Shown here: in pieces, positions 8,234 through 17,547 of the stretch | Position numbering within the stretch: position 1 is the first letter of the stretch | Layout: each line of letters begins with the position of its first letter | Assembly (NCBI RefSeq): GCF_047324175.1 | Contig: NZ_CP178732.1 | Span: 1,612,001 to 1,676,000, forward strand | From: Acerihabitans sp015654925 | GTDB lineage: Bacteria > Pseudomonadota > Gammaproteobacteria > Enterobacterales > Enterobacteriaceae | Length of the DNA: 64,000 bases | Direction of reading: 5' to 3' | Position numbers and translations under genes: made by a program | The notes under the pieces: generated by a model | Told to the model about the DNA's origin: nothing | The model's input: the letters and a program-made list of their open reading frames with translations, nothing else | Databases searched by the model: none

Positions 8234-9522
8234 TGATAAGTGTTTCAGTAAGTAATGTCGGCAAAGCCTATAAATACTATTCTTCCAAATGGCAACGAAT
8301 AGCGGAAAAACTGATGCCTGGCAATCAGGAGCGGCATTCGAAAAAATGGGTGCTGAGAAATATCTCCTTTGAAATAAAAGCCGGGGAGTCGGTCGGTATC
8401 GTGGGGGTAAACGGCGCGGGCAAAAGCACGCTGCTAAAATTACTCACCGGCACCACTCAGCCGACCGAAGGCACCATCCAGACCCAGGGCCGCGTTGCCG
8501 CGTTGCTGGAATTGGGCATGGGTTTTCACCCTGATTTCACGGGCCGGCAAAATGTGTATATGTCGGGCCTGATGATGGGGTACAGCCGGGAAGAAATCAC
8601 CCGGTTAATGCCGGATATCGAACGTTTCGCCGATATCGGCGATTATATCGATCAACAGGTGCGTATTTATTCCAGCGGCATGCAAATGCGTTTGGCGTTC
8701 GCCGTGGCGACATCCTCGCGCCCCGATATTTTGATTGTCGACGAAGCCCTGTCGGTGGGTGACTCGCGATTCCAGGCGAAATGCTACGCGCGTATTGCTG
8801 AATTCAAGCAGCAAGGCACCACATTATTGCTGGTATCGCACAGCGCAGGCGATATTGTCAAACACTGCGACCGCGCCATCTTTTTGAAAAATGGCGCCAT
8901 TGGCATGGATGGCACCTCCAGGGACGTGACTAACCGTTACCTGGATGAACTGTTCGGCAAGTCTGACGAAAGCGTGCGGTCAGCAACGGAACGCGCTACA
9001 TTGGCCGGCACCGCGGTCTCACTTGAAAATCACGATGATATTTTTCATACCCGCCCGGGATACCGCCAGGAAGAATATCGCTGGGGGCAAGGCGGCGCCA
9101 AAATTATTGACTATGATATCCAGGTTGGCGGGAAAAGCTTTCCGTCCAGTATTGAAAGTAATAGCATTACGGATTTTTATTATAAGGTTGTATTCGAAGC
9201 CGATTATGACAATGTGGTGCCGGGAATTTTAATTAAAACCTTAGACGGCCTTTTCCTCTATGGCACCAATTCATTCTTAACGTCCAGAGGCCAGGAACAT
9301 GTCTCAGCCCGGCGTGGCGACGTGAAAGTTTTTAAATTCAGCTTCCCTGTCAATTTAAATCAAGGGGATTATTTGTTGTCATTTGGTATTTCCGCCGGCG
9401 CCCCGCCAGCGGAAATGACCCCCCTCGACCGCCGTTATGATTCCATTATCCTCCACGTGAGCAAGGCGATGGAATTTTGGGGCGTTATCGATTTAAAATC
9501 GACATTTGAAAGCTATAATTAA
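8233..9522 (+). CDS. wzt: O-polysaccharide ABC transporter, ATPase Wzt with carbohydrate-recognition domain
   Basis: This 429-aa protein has an N-terminal nucleotide-binding domain: Walker A GVNGAGKST near residues 57-66, ABC signature YSSGMQMRLAF near 146-156, Walker B ILIVDEALSVGD near 166-177. From about residue 270 a beta-rich C-terminal domain follows (IIDYDIQVGGKSF, NVVPGILIKTLDGLFLYGTN). In O9a-type systems this domain binds the capped non-reducing end and gates export. Its presence fits the WbdD-like gene directly downstream. The start overlaps the wzm stop. Confidence 0.95.
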   Translation: MISVSVSNVGKAYKYYSSKWQRIAEKLMPGNQERHSKKWVLRNISFEIKAGESVGIVGVNGAGKSTLLKLLTGTTQPTEGTIQTQGRVAALLELGMGFHPDFTGRQNVYMSGLMMGYSREEITRLMPDIERFADIGDYIDQQVRIYSSGMQMRLAFAVATSSRPDILIVDEALSVGDSRFQAKCYARIAEFKQQGTTLLLVSHSAGDIVKHCDRAIFLKNGAIGMDGTSRDVTNRYLDELFGKSDESVRSATERATLAGTAVSLENHDDIFHTRPGYRQEEYRWGQGGAKIIDYDIQVGGKSFPSSIESNSITDFYYKVVFEADYDNVVPGILIKTLDGLFLYGTNSFLTSRGQEHVSARRGDVKVFKFSFPVNLNQGDYLLSFGISAGAPPAEMTPLDRRYDSIILHVSKAMEFWGVIDLKSTFESYN

Positions 9523-9546
9523 TTCAATTAAAGGTAAGTAGAAGAC

Positions 9547-11886
9547 ATGAGTATAAACTTACAAGATCTAGTGTCAGCACTGCCTGAAGTTTATCAAACT
9601 ATTTATGGTCATCCGGAATGGGATGGCGATGTTTCTCGTGATTGCAATGAACGGTTAGACGTCATCAGCCAAGTTTACGATACCCTCTCCCGTGAACTGG
9701 GCCGTCCGTTACGCGTACTGGATTTGGGTTGCGCGCAAGGATTTTTCAGCCTGAGCCTGGCCAGCAAAGGCGCCTCGGTGCAAGGTATCGATTTTTTACA
9801 GGAAAATATCGATGTCTGTAATGCGTTGGCGCACGAACATCCGGATTTATCCATCAGCTTTTCCATCGGCCGGATTGAAGAAGTTATAGAACAGCTTGAA
9901 GCCGGGCAATATGATTTGGCGATTGGCCTTAGCGTATTTCACCACATTGTTCATCAGCATGGCCTCGCCCAGGTGAAAACGTGGATACAACATCTGGCCG
10001 ATTCGGTCCATGGGCTGATTGTGGAGCTGGCGCTGAAAGAAGAGCCGCTTTATTGGGGGCCTTCGCAGCCTGGCGATCCCCGTGAATTGATCGAACAATG
10101 CAGCTTTTATCATCAGTTGGCCACGTTTGATACCCATCTGTCCGCTATCGCCCGACCGATGTATTTGATCAGCAACGATCATCTTATTTTCGGCGAGTAT
10201 TGCCAGCCGTTTACCCGGTGGAGCGTGCATCCGTATGCGGAAGCGGGCCTGGCCCATAAAGGCAGCCGCCGGTACTATTTCAGTCAGGAAACGATTTGCA
10301 AGCTGTACTATTTTTCAACCTCTACGGGTAACCTACTGCCCCGCGAAAGCGCGCGCAATCGCACTGAGCTGGAAAATGAAATTGCATTCCTGAGCGATCC
10401 TGCGGCGGGTTTCCCCGCACCGCGGCTTATTTCCTCCGGCCTCAATGAGGTGGATGGATGGTTGGTCATGCAGCGCTTTCCCGGCAAGCTGCTGATGGAT
10501 AAAATCAAGCTTGCCGAACCTATCGATGCCGACGCGCTGCTAGGCCAGGTACTGGAGCAATTAGTCATTCTGGAACAAAATGGCCAGTATCATGACGATC
10601 TCAGAACCTGGAATATCATGGTTGACGATCGGCAGCAGGCGCGCATCATTGACTACGGTTCAATCACCCCATTAAAACAAGACTGCGTCTGGCCTGAAGA
10701 TCTATTCCAATCATTTGCCATTCTGGTCAATGAAATCGTGATTCCGGAATCGGTTAGCGGCGGTTTTTTGCGCCCGGCGGCCCTGAGCCCCTTTAACCTC
10801 CCGGCCCCATACGCCAACTGGCTTTACGCCTTTTGGCAGCAGCCCACGGCGGACTGGAGTTTTGCGTTACTGCAGGCGCTATTCCTGAAAAAAAGCACGT
10901 TGCCCGGTATGGCAAACGCGCTGAGCGCCATCGAGCTGTGGATTGGCGCGCAGGAAAAAGTCATGATGCACAACCAGACCCATATCCATCTGGTCGATGC
11001 CTTGGTGAGCGACTGTCATACTCGCGTTAATAACTGTCTGGGCCGCGTGGTTGAACTGGAACAGCATCTTGACCAGCAGCGGGTGGATCAGCGAGTGACG
11101 TCGCTGGAACAGGCGCTTTTGGAGCTACAGCAGCGTATCCCGCCGCTTCCACCTGCCGGCGGAAACAACGCCGCCGCCTTTGACCCGCGACAACATGACG
11201 TTCTGACCCGCCGCCTTGAAGATGCGGAGGGCCATATTGCCCAGTCGGCGAATGAAAATGGCCTATTGGCGGGTGAGCTTGCCCAATCGGCCACCGAAAA
11301 TGGCTTGCTGGCCGAGGAACTCGCCAAATCCGCAACGGAAAACGGTCGCCTGGCGGATGCGCTGTCCCAGTCAACAATCGAAAATGGCCAACTGGCGGGT
11401 GAGCTTGCCCGCTGGGCGGCGGAAAGCACCCGGTTGGCGGGTGAACTTGCCCATTATGCCGGCGAAAACAGCCGTTTGGCCGGCGAACTTGCCAGGATGG
11501 CGGCTGAAAATGACCGGTTGCACCGGCATATCCAGGCTATGTTACACAGCCGTTCATGGAAGATGACGGCCTGGTGGCGCAAGGTGGGGCAACCAATCAA
11601 AACCACCGTCAACCAGCCGATCGGCAAAAAAGCGATTAGGTATATTTTGACCAGGCTTAGCGGCTTTATCCGTCGCCGGCCGTCGCTCAAACGCGCGGTG
11701 TTACGTACGCTGCGTGTGACGGGTCTTTATAATCTCAGCCTTAAATTTTACCAGCGTTGTTTTCCTGTAACCCGACACGAACCTGAAGTCGTAAACTCGT
11801 CCCATGACGAAGTTTTGATTTCTTATAATGATGACAGCCAACGGCCGCCTTCGGTGGAAGATATTTACTTGAAAATAAAAAAGTAA
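9547..11886 (+). CDS. wbdD: WbdD-like chain-terminating methyltransferase/kinase with coiled coil
   Basis: WbdD caps the growing non-reducing end with a methyl-phosphate group and anchors the polymerase. Seen in this 779-aa protein: a SAM-binding loop LDLGCAQGFFSLSLA (residues about 58-72), then a kinase-like domain with the catalytic loop HDDLRTWNI (H349) and IIDYGS (D369). Two coiled-coil stretches follow; the second is seven 14-residue repeats at 566-663. The C-terminal basic tail (LHSRSWKMTAWWRKVGQPIK, and RYILTRLSGFIRRRPSLKR) looks membrane-associating. In E. coli O9a the coiled coil sets chain length and the tail recruits WbdA. Family assignment is firm; the exact cap chemistry (phosphate, methyl or both) is inferred. 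Confidence 0.88.
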   Translation: MSINLQDLVSALPEVYQTIYGHPEWDGDVSRDCNERLDVISQVYDTLSRELGRPLRVLDLGCAQGFFSLSLASKGASVQGIDFLQENIDVCNALAHEHPDLSISFSIGRIEEVIEQLEAGQYDLAIGLSVFHHIVHQHGLAQVKTWIQHLADSVHGLIVELALKEEPLYWGPSQPGDPRELIEQCSFYHQLATFDTHLSAIARPMYLISNDHLIFGEYCQPFTRWSVHPYAEAGLAHKGSRRYYFSQETICKLYYFSTSTGNLLPRESARNRTELENEIAFLSDPAAGFPAPRLISSGLNEVDGWLVMQRFPGKLLMDKIKLAEPIDADALLGQVLEQLVILEQNGQYHDDLRTWNIMVDDRQQARIIDYGSITPLKQDCVWPEDLFQSFAILVNEIVIPESVSGGFLRPAALSPFNLPAPYANWLYAFWQQPTADWSFALLQALFLKKSTLPGMANALSAIELWIGAQEKVMMHNQTHIHLVDALVSDCHTRVNNCLGRVVELEQHLDQQRVDQRVTSLEQALLELQQRIPPLPPAGGNNAAAFDPRQHDVLTRRLEDAEGHIAQSANENGLLAGELAQSATENGLLAEELAKSATENGRLADALSQSTIENGQLAGELARWAAESTRLAGELAHYAGENSRLAGELARMAAENDRLHRHIQAMLHSRSWKMTAWWRKVGQPIKTTVNQPIGKKAIRYILTRLSGFIRRRPSLKRAVLRTLRVTGLYNLSLKFYQRCFPVTRHEPEVVNSSHDEVLISYNDDSQRPPSVEDIYLKIKK
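11242..11535 (+). repeat. Seven in-frame 42-bp repeats encoding the coiled coil of the WbdD-like protein
   Basis: Seven consecutive 14-residue (two-heptad) units run from residue 566 to 663, on the pattern xSATENGxLAGELA; the first four are the most alike and the last three have drifted. The DNA keeps strings such as GAAAATGGC and GGCGGGTGAGCTTGCC between units. Confidence 0.9.
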
Positions 11887-11898
11887 AATTTCTATGGA

Positions 11899-14436
11899 AT
11901 GCTAAGTAAGGGGAAGAAGTTGCACATTTTGTTAGATATGCAAAGCTGCCAGTCAGAAAGCAGACTGCGCGGAATTGGTCGTTATACATTATCTCTGGCA
12001 AAAGCTATAATCAGAAACCCGGCAGGCCACAAAGTCAGCTTGTTATTGAACGGCTTGTATCCGAATAATATCACCAATGCGGTAAAACAAGAGTTTAACG
12101 GGCTGATCCCACCGGAGCAGATTTTTGTTTTTTCCGCACACGGGCCGATCGCTTATTATGATCTTGCTAATCGCGCCAGAAATCAGGCGGCAAAAATATG
12201 CCGGGATTTGGCCATTGCCAATATTAATCCCGATATTATCTGTAACATGAGTTTCAGTGAAGGTTATGTTGACGATTTTGTTGTCTCTATATTAAAGCAG
12301 GCAAACGGGGCGCGCAATTTCTCGATTGTTTATGATTTAATTCCTTTGCTAAATAAAGATGTTTATCTTTGCGATCTCGAATATCGGAAGTTTTATCTGA
12401 ATAAATTGCGTGAGCTTGAGATGGCGGATGGTATCCTCGCTATTTCCGCTTCTGCTGCAAATGAAGTGCAAGTACATACGGATATCGCGCATAAAAGAGT
12501 GATCAATATCTCTTCGGCTACGGACGACCATTTTAAGATTGTCAGTATTGATGAGATAGAAAAGAAACGCCTGCTGAAAACGTATGGCATCACCGGCGAA
12601 TTCGTTATGACCATCGGCGTGCTGGAGCAGCGGAAAAATATTGAAGCCTTGATCCATGCTTATGGGCTACTGTCTCCTGAAGTTAGGTCAGCACATACCT
12701 TGGTGCTGGCGTGCCAAATCAAACCTCATGATAAAGCCCGGTTGAAAAGCCTCGCCTTAAAACATGGGCTGCAGGAATCCGAGATCGCTTTTACCGGTTT
12801 TATTCCGGATGAGGATCTGGTCGCGCTGTATAATATTTGCAAGCTTTTTGTTTTTCCGTCCATTCATGAAGGCTTTGGTCTGCCGCCGTTAGAGGCTATG
12901 TGCTGCGGCGCGGCCACCATTGCGTCCAATACCACCAGCCTGCCGGAAGTGATGGGCTGGGATGGCGCCATGTTTGATCCGCACAATGTGACGGATATGG
13001 CCCGAATGATGGAAAAAGCCTTGACCGATGAAATCTTTCGCCAGGAGCTGCTTGATAATGCCAAGCATCAGGCCAGCTTATTTTCATGGGATAAATGCGC
13101 CCAGACGGCGGTGGATGCGTTTGAACGCAGCCTGAAGCGCGATTCCGTACCGACGCTGTTACCGGAAACCGCACTAGGACTGGCGGTGAAAAAGATCAGA
13201 AATATCGCGCAACCGGATTTATCCGATCTGGATAAGCTCGGCGCGGCCTGGTCGTTGGCCAAAAATAGCTATCGCACCCATCAAAAACAGCTGCTGGTGG
13301 ATATTTCGGTGCTGGTGCAACACGATGCCCGTACCGGCATCCAGCGGGTGGTGCGCAGCGTATTGGCCTGTATGTTGGAACAAGGTTATGAAGGGTATTC
13401 GGTCAGGGCGGTTTATTGCCAAATGGGGCAGTTATTCCATTATGCCAATCGCTATGTAGCAGACAACTATGGGGCGGATTACGGTGATGACGAGCCCGTA
13501 CTGTTTGCCAAAGGCGACATTCTGCTTGGATTGGATCTGACGGCCCATCTGTTCCCCTATTTGAATACCCAACTGGATCACATCCGGAAAACCGGGGCGC
13601 AGGTTTATTATATTGTTTATGACCTCATTCCTTTGCTTCATCCCGAATGGACGGATACCAACGTACGAGCCGCATTCCCGCTGTGGATCAAATCGCTGGC
13701 CGAGCATACCGATGGCCTGGTGTGTATTTCTAATAGCGTGGCGCAAGAATTAGAACAATGGCTCCAGGACAATGCCGGCCAGATCCATACCAATCCTTAC
13801 CTTAAGATCGGCCACTTCCATTTGGGGGCTGACATTGATGCCAGCGCGCCGTCTGCCGGCCGGCCCGATAATGCGGATTATATCCTGCATAAAATGAGCG
13901 GCAGCCCGGTTTTCCTTATGGTGAGCACCGTCGAACCGCGCAAAGGCCATGCCCAGGTTCTGGCGGCCTTTGACAAATTATGGCTGCAGGGCGTTGACTG
14001 CACTTTGGTCATCGTAGGTAAAAAAGGATGGGGTGTTGACGAGTTAGCGGCTAAAATAGAAGGGCATAGCGCCCTTAATAAAAAATTATTCTGGCTTAGC
14101 GGTATCGGTGATGATTTTTTGAGCGAAATATATTCTCGCGCCCAGGTGTTGATTGTCGCCTCCCTGGCGGAAGGGTTTGGCCTGCCGATCATCGAGGCGG
14201 CGCAGCAGGGGCTGCCGATAATCGCGCGCGATATCCCGGTGCTGCGTGAAGTCGCCGGCGAGCATGCCTTTTACTTCCAGGGCGAAACGCCGGAAAGCGT
14301 GGAGAAAGCGGTGCTGGACTGGCTCGAACTAAACGCCGGCGGCAGGGTGCCGGACTCGAAAAATATACCTTGGTTAACCTGGCAAGAAAGTACGCAACAG
14401 TTATTAGCGCAACTACCTTTGAGTAAGTTGCAATAA
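11899..14436 (+). CDS. Bimodular GT4 glycosyltransferase (WbdA-like mannan/rhamnan polymerase)
   Basis: This 845-aa protein carries two GT4-type modules. Module 1 (about 1-420) has GIGRYTLSLAKAI, VLEQRKNIEALI and the E-x7-E motif EGFGLPPLE (E324/E332). Module 2 (about 465-845) has RTGIQRVVRSVLA, VEPRKGHAQVL and EGFGLPIIE (E758/E766). WbdA of E. coli O9a has the same two-module layout and similar length (about 840 aa) and builds the mannan repeat; with gmd/rmd next door the donor here could be GDP-D-rhamnose. The annotated ATG lacks a clear ribosome-binding site. A TTG at 11920 is preceded by AAGGGG and would give the family-like N-terminus (x)HILLDMQ, so it may be the true start. Confidence 0.88.
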   Translation: MLSKGKKLHILLDMQSCQSESRLRGIGRYTLSLAKAIIRNPAGHKVSLLLNGLYPNNITNAVKQEFNGLIPPEQIFVFSAHGPIAYYDLANRARNQAAKICRDLAIANINPDIICNMSFSEGYVDDFVVSILKQANGARNFSIVYDLIPLLNKDVYLCDLEYRKFYLNKLRELEMADGILAISASAANEVQVHTDIAHKRVINISSATDDHFKIVSIDEIEKKRLLKTYGITGEFVMTIGVLEQRKNIEALIHAYGLLSPEVRSAHTLVLACQIKPHDKARLKSLALKHGLQESEIAFTGFIPDEDLVALYNICKLFVFPSIHEGFGLPPLEAMCCGAATIASNTTSLPEVMGWDGAMFDPHNVTDMARMMEKALTDEIFRQELLDNAKHQASLFSWDKCAQTAVDAFERSLKRDSVPTLLPETALGLAVKKIRNIAQPDLSDLDKLGAAWSLAKNSYRTHQKQLLVDISVLVQHDARTGIQRVVRSVLACMLEQGYEGYSVRAVYCQMGQLFHYANRYVADNYGADYGDDEPVLFAKGDILLGLDLTAHLFPYLNTQLDHIRKTGAQVYYIVYDLIPLLHPEWTDTNVRAAFPLWIKSLAEHTDGLVCISNSVAQELEQWLQDNAGQIHTNPYLKIGHFHLGADIDASAPSAGRPDNADYILHKMSGSPVFLMVSTVEPRKGHAQVLAAFDKLWLQGVDCTLVIVGKKGWGVDELAAKIEGHSALNKKLFWLSGIGDDFLSEIYSRAQVLIVASLAEGFGLPIIEAAQQGLPIIARDIPVLREVAGEHAFYFQGETPESVEKAVLDWLELNAGGRVPDSKNIPWLTWQESTQQLLAQLPLSKLQ

Positions 14437-14467
14437 ATAATGATGATAGTCATTGATAGGAATAGTT

Positions 14468-15502
14468 ATGAAAACTGCAGTAATTACCGGTATTACCGGA
14501 CAAGACGGCGCTTACTTGACGGCGTTATTATTAGAAAAGGGCTACGCCGTGTATGGCACTTACCGCCGTACCAGCTCGGTTAACTTTTGGCGCCTTAAGG
14601 AACTTGGCGTCGACCAGAATCCGAATCTGCATCTGGTTGAATATGATTTGACCGATTTGTCCAATAGCATCCGTTTACTCCAGCAATCGGGCGCCACCGA
14701 GGTATACAACCTGGCGGCCCAGAGCTTTGTCGGCGTTTCGTTTGAACAGCCTATCACCACCGCGGCGATTACCGGCATCGGTCCCGTGAACCTGCTTGAA
14801 GCCATCCGTATCGTTAACCCTAAAATCCGGTTCTACCAGGCGTCGACTTCCGAGATGTTCGGTAAAGTCCAGGCTATCCCGCAGATGGAAGATACGCCGT
14901 TTTATCCGCGCAGCCCTTACGGGGTGGCCAAGCTTTATGCCCATTGGATGACCATCAACTATCGCGAAAGCTACGGTATTTTCGGCTGCAGCGGCATTTT
15001 GTTCAACCACGAATCCCCGCTGCGCGGACTTGAATTCGTCACCCGCAAAATTACCGATTCCGTCGCTAAAATCAAGCTGGGCAAGCTGGATGTGCTGGAA
15101 CTGGGTAATATGGATGCCAAGCGCGACTGGGGTTTTGCCAAGGAATATGTCGAAGGCATGTGGCGCATGATGCAGGCAGACGAGCCGGATACTTTTGTAC
15201 TGGCCACCAACCGTACCGAAACCGTGCGCGATTTTGTCGCCATGGCGTTTAAAGCCGCGGGATTCAACCTGCGTTTTGATGGGCATAACGAGCAGGAAGT
15301 GGGGATTGATACCGATACCGGCAAGACCCTGGTGCGGGTTAATCCAAAATTCTTCCGTCCGTCCGAGGTGGAGTTGCTGATTGGTAATGCGCAAAAGGCC
15401 AAGGACGTGTTGGGCTGGGAGCCTAAGACGTCGCTGGAAGACCTGTGCAAAATGATGGTCGAGGCCGATATGCGCCGCAATGAGCAAGGTTTCTCATTCT
15501 GA
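14468..15502 (+). CDS. gmd: GDP-mannose 4,6-dehydratase
   Basis: Gmd turns GDP-D-mannose into GDP-4-keto-6-deoxy-D-mannose. The 344-aa product starts MKTAVITGITGQDGAYL with the GxxGxxG cofactor loop, followed by YRRTSSVNFWRL, the catalytic ASTSEMFGKVQ segment and YGVAKLYAHW (YxxxK near 147-151), then GILFNHESPLRG, the family's substrate-binding stretch. ATG 14468 is chosen (AGGA seven to eight bases upstream) over an upstream non-ATG extension. The stop overlaps the rmd start by one base. Confidence 0.95.
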   Translation: MKTAVITGITGQDGAYLTALLLEKGYAVYGTYRRTSSVNFWRLKELGVDQNPNLHLVEYDLTDLSNSIRLLQQSGATEVYNLAAQSFVGVSFEQPITTAAITGIGPVNLLEAIRIVNPKIRFYQASTSEMFGKVQAIPQMEDTPFYPRSPYGVAKLYAHWMTINYRESYGIFGCSGILFNHESPLRGLEFVTRKITDSVAKIKLGKLDVLELGNMDAKRDWGFAKEYVEGMWRMMQADEPDTFVLATNRTETVRDFVAMAFKAAGFNLRFDGHNEQEVGIDTDTGKTLVRVNPKFFRPSEVELLIGNAQKAKDVLGWEPKTSLEDLCKMMVEADMRRNEQGFSF

Positions 15503-16395
15503 TGGCCGACCATGGCAAAAGAGCCCTGATTACCGGAATCAACGGGTTCACCGGCCATTATATGGCAGCGGAGTTATCCGCTGCCGGATACCGGGTATTT
15601 GGTTTGGGTTCAATCGCGTCGGATGAGCAGAATTACTTCCAGGTCGATCTGGCCGATTTGCCGGCCCTGTCCGCCGTGGTCGCGCAGGTTCAGCCGCACG
15701 TGGTGATCCATTTGGCCGCCATTGCGTTTGTCGGCCACGGCGACGCCAACGCCTTTTATGACGTTAACCTGGTGGGCACCCGCAACTTGCTGGAAGCGAT
15801 CGGCCGATCGGGCATGGCGCCCGATGCGGTGCTGCTGGCCAGCAGCGCGAATGTCTATGGCAACAGCCGCGAAGGCCGGCTTGATGAATCGACCCCGCTT
15901 AATCCCGCCAACGATTACGCCGTCAGCAAAGTGGCGATGGAATACATGGCGCGGTTATGGCTGGATAAGCTGCCGGTAATCCTGGTGCGGCCGTTTAATT
16001 ATACCGGGGTCGGCCAGGCGGAAAACTTTCTGTTGCCGAAAATCGTCAAACATTTTAAAGAAAAAGCGCCGGTGCTTGAATTGGGCAACCTGGACGTATG
16101 GCGTGATTTTACCGACGTGCGCGCCCTGGCCAAAGCCTACCTGGGGCTGATTCAATCAGGCGCGGCGGGGGAGACGGTCAATGTCTGTTCCGGGCAAACG
16201 TACTCGCTGCGCGAAGCGGTGGCGATGTGTGCGGCGATTACCGGCCATCAGTTGCAAATCACCGTTAATCCGGCCTTTGTCCGGGCCAATGAGGTAAAAA
16301 CCCTGTGTGGCGATGCGGGCAAGCTGCGTTCCATTATTGGGGAATGGAGTTCGCCTCCGCTGCAGGATACCCTGCGCTGGATGCTGGAAAGCTGA
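15502..16395 (+). CDS. rmd: GDP-6-deoxy-D-mannose (GDP-D-rhamnose) reductase
   Basis: This 297-aa SDR protein has GINGFTGHYMA at residues about 13-23, VIHLAAIAFVGH, SSANVYG, the catalytic YAVSKVAMEYMA (near 138-149) and RPFNYTGVGQAENFLLPKI. The sequence follows Pseudomonas Rmd (RPFNxxGxGQ, NVCSGQxxxxRE) rather than the GDP-fucose synthase Fcl (AGHRGMVGSA type). With gmd it therefore predicts GDP-D-rhamnose. ATG overlaps the gmd stop. Confidence 0.9.
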   Translation: MADHGKRALITGINGFTGHYMAAELSAAGYRVFGLGSIASDEQNYFQVDLADLPALSAVVAQVQPHVVIHLAAIAFVGHGDANAFYDVNLVGTRNLLEAIGRSGMAPDAVLLASSANVYGNSREGRLDESTPLNPANDYAVSKVAMEYMARLWLDKLPVILVRPFNYTGVGQAENFLLPKIVKHFKEKAPVLELGNLDVWRDFTDVRALAKAYLGLIQSGAAGETVNVCSGQTYSLREAVAMCAAITGHQLQITVNPAFVRANEVKTLCGDAGKLRSIIGEWSSPPLQDTLRWMLES

Positions 16396-16399
16396 CCCT

Positions 16400-17539
16400 A
16401 TGAAAGTTATTCTCGGCACCGACCCGATCAAGTATCCATTAACGGGCATCGGCCGTTATACCTATGAACTGGCCAAGGCGCTGCAGTCATATGAAAGCTC
16501 AGAATTGTCTGAGCTTTTATTTCTTCAGGGACGGCATATCAGCCGGGATATCCCCGCGGCTAGCGAAACCGCCCCCCGAAATACCGGCCTCAAACGCATG
16601 GTCCAGCGCAGCAGGCTGGCCTCCGAGTTGTATCGGCTAACCGCGCCCTGGCTGAAAACCCGGGCGTTAAAGCCTTATCCGCAGCATATTTACCATGGTC
16701 CCAACTTTTACCTGCCGCCGGGGGTGGATAATTGCGTGGCCACTTTTCACGATCTTTCCGTGTTCAGCTTTCCGGAATGCCACCCGGCGGAGCGGGTGCG
16801 TTTTATGCATAAAGAGTTGTCCCTGACGCTGCGCCGGGCCAAAGTATTAATTACGGATTCAGAGTTTACCCGGCGAGAATTAGCCCAATATTTTAATTAT
16901 CCGCTGGCCAAAATCGTCACCGCCAGGCTGGCCAGCAGCGGCGAATTTTACCCCCGCGACGGGCAGCAGATTAATCAGGCGCTGTTACCCTTTGGTTTGT
17001 CCGCCGGGCAATATTCGCTATTTACCGGCTCCATTGAACCGCGCAAAAATCTTAAAACGCTCTTGGATGCTTATCAGCAATTGCCGGTGTCCCTGCGCCA
17101 GCGTTATCCGCTGGTGATTTGCGGTTTTAAAGGCTGGGGCAGCGAGTCTTTGCATGCGCGCTTCGAACAGGCCGAAAAGGAAGGGTGGCTGCGTTATCTC
17201 GGTTTTGCCCGGGCGGATGATTTACCCTGGCTATTTGCCGGCGCGCGGGCCTTTATTTTCCCATCGCTTTATGAAGGGTTCGGCTTGCCGGTGCTGGAAG
17301 CCATGTCGTCGGGGGTTCCCGTGGTGTGTTCCAACAGTTCATCATTACCCGAAGTCGTCGGCGACTGTGCGTTAATGCACGATCCTTTGGATGCCGACGG
17401 ATTTACGACATCAATACGGCAGAGCCTAGAAGATGCCCTCTGGCGTGAGGCTGCTATCTCCGCGGGGTTGGAACGGGCAAAACTTTTTTCTTGGCGGCGT
17501 TGCGCGCAAGAAACGATCAATGCATATAATCAGGTTTAA
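16400..17539 (+). CDS. GT4 glycosyltransferase (WbdB/WbpY-like)
   Basis: ATG 16400 lies four bases after the rmd stop and gives 379 aa beginning MKVILGTDPIKYPLTGIGRY; an in-frame open extension upstream overlaps rmd and is rejected. The protein has the GT-B donor-site features FTGSIEPRKNLKTLLDAY and FPSLYEGFGLPVLEAM with the E-x7-E pair. Neighbouring genes point to mannose or D-rhamnose transfer onto the lipid carrier acceptor; in O9a and A-band systems, enzymes of this size add adaptor residues. Exact linkage cannot be read from sequence. Confidence 0.87.
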   Translation: MKVILGTDPIKYPLTGIGRYTYELAKALQSYESSELSELLFLQGRHISRDIPAASETAPRNTGLKRMVQRSRLASELYRLTAPWLKTRALKPYPQHIYHGPNFYLPPGVDNCVATFHDLSVFSFPECHPAERVRFMHKELSLTLRRAKVLITDSEFTRRELAQYFNYPLAKIVTARLASSGEFYPRDGQQINQALLPFGLSAGQYSLFTGSIEPRKNLKTLLDAYQQLPVSLRQRYPLVICGFKGWGSESLHARFEQAEKEGWLRYLGFARADDLPWLFAGARAFIFPSLYEGFGLPVLEAMSSGVPVVCSNSSSLPEVVGDCALMHDPLDADGFTTSIRQSLEDALWREAAISAGLERAKLFSWRRCAQETINAYNQV

Positions 17540-17547
17540 TATTTTAC

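Noticed and set aside
14675..15487. Minus-strand frame (270 codons) inside gmd
   Set aside because: Shadow of gmd caused by codon bias; no ribosome-binding site or family match.
16307..16399. N-terminal extension of the glycosyltransferase at 16400
   Set aside because: The extension overlaps rmd in another frame and lacks family features; MKVILGTDP is the natural start.
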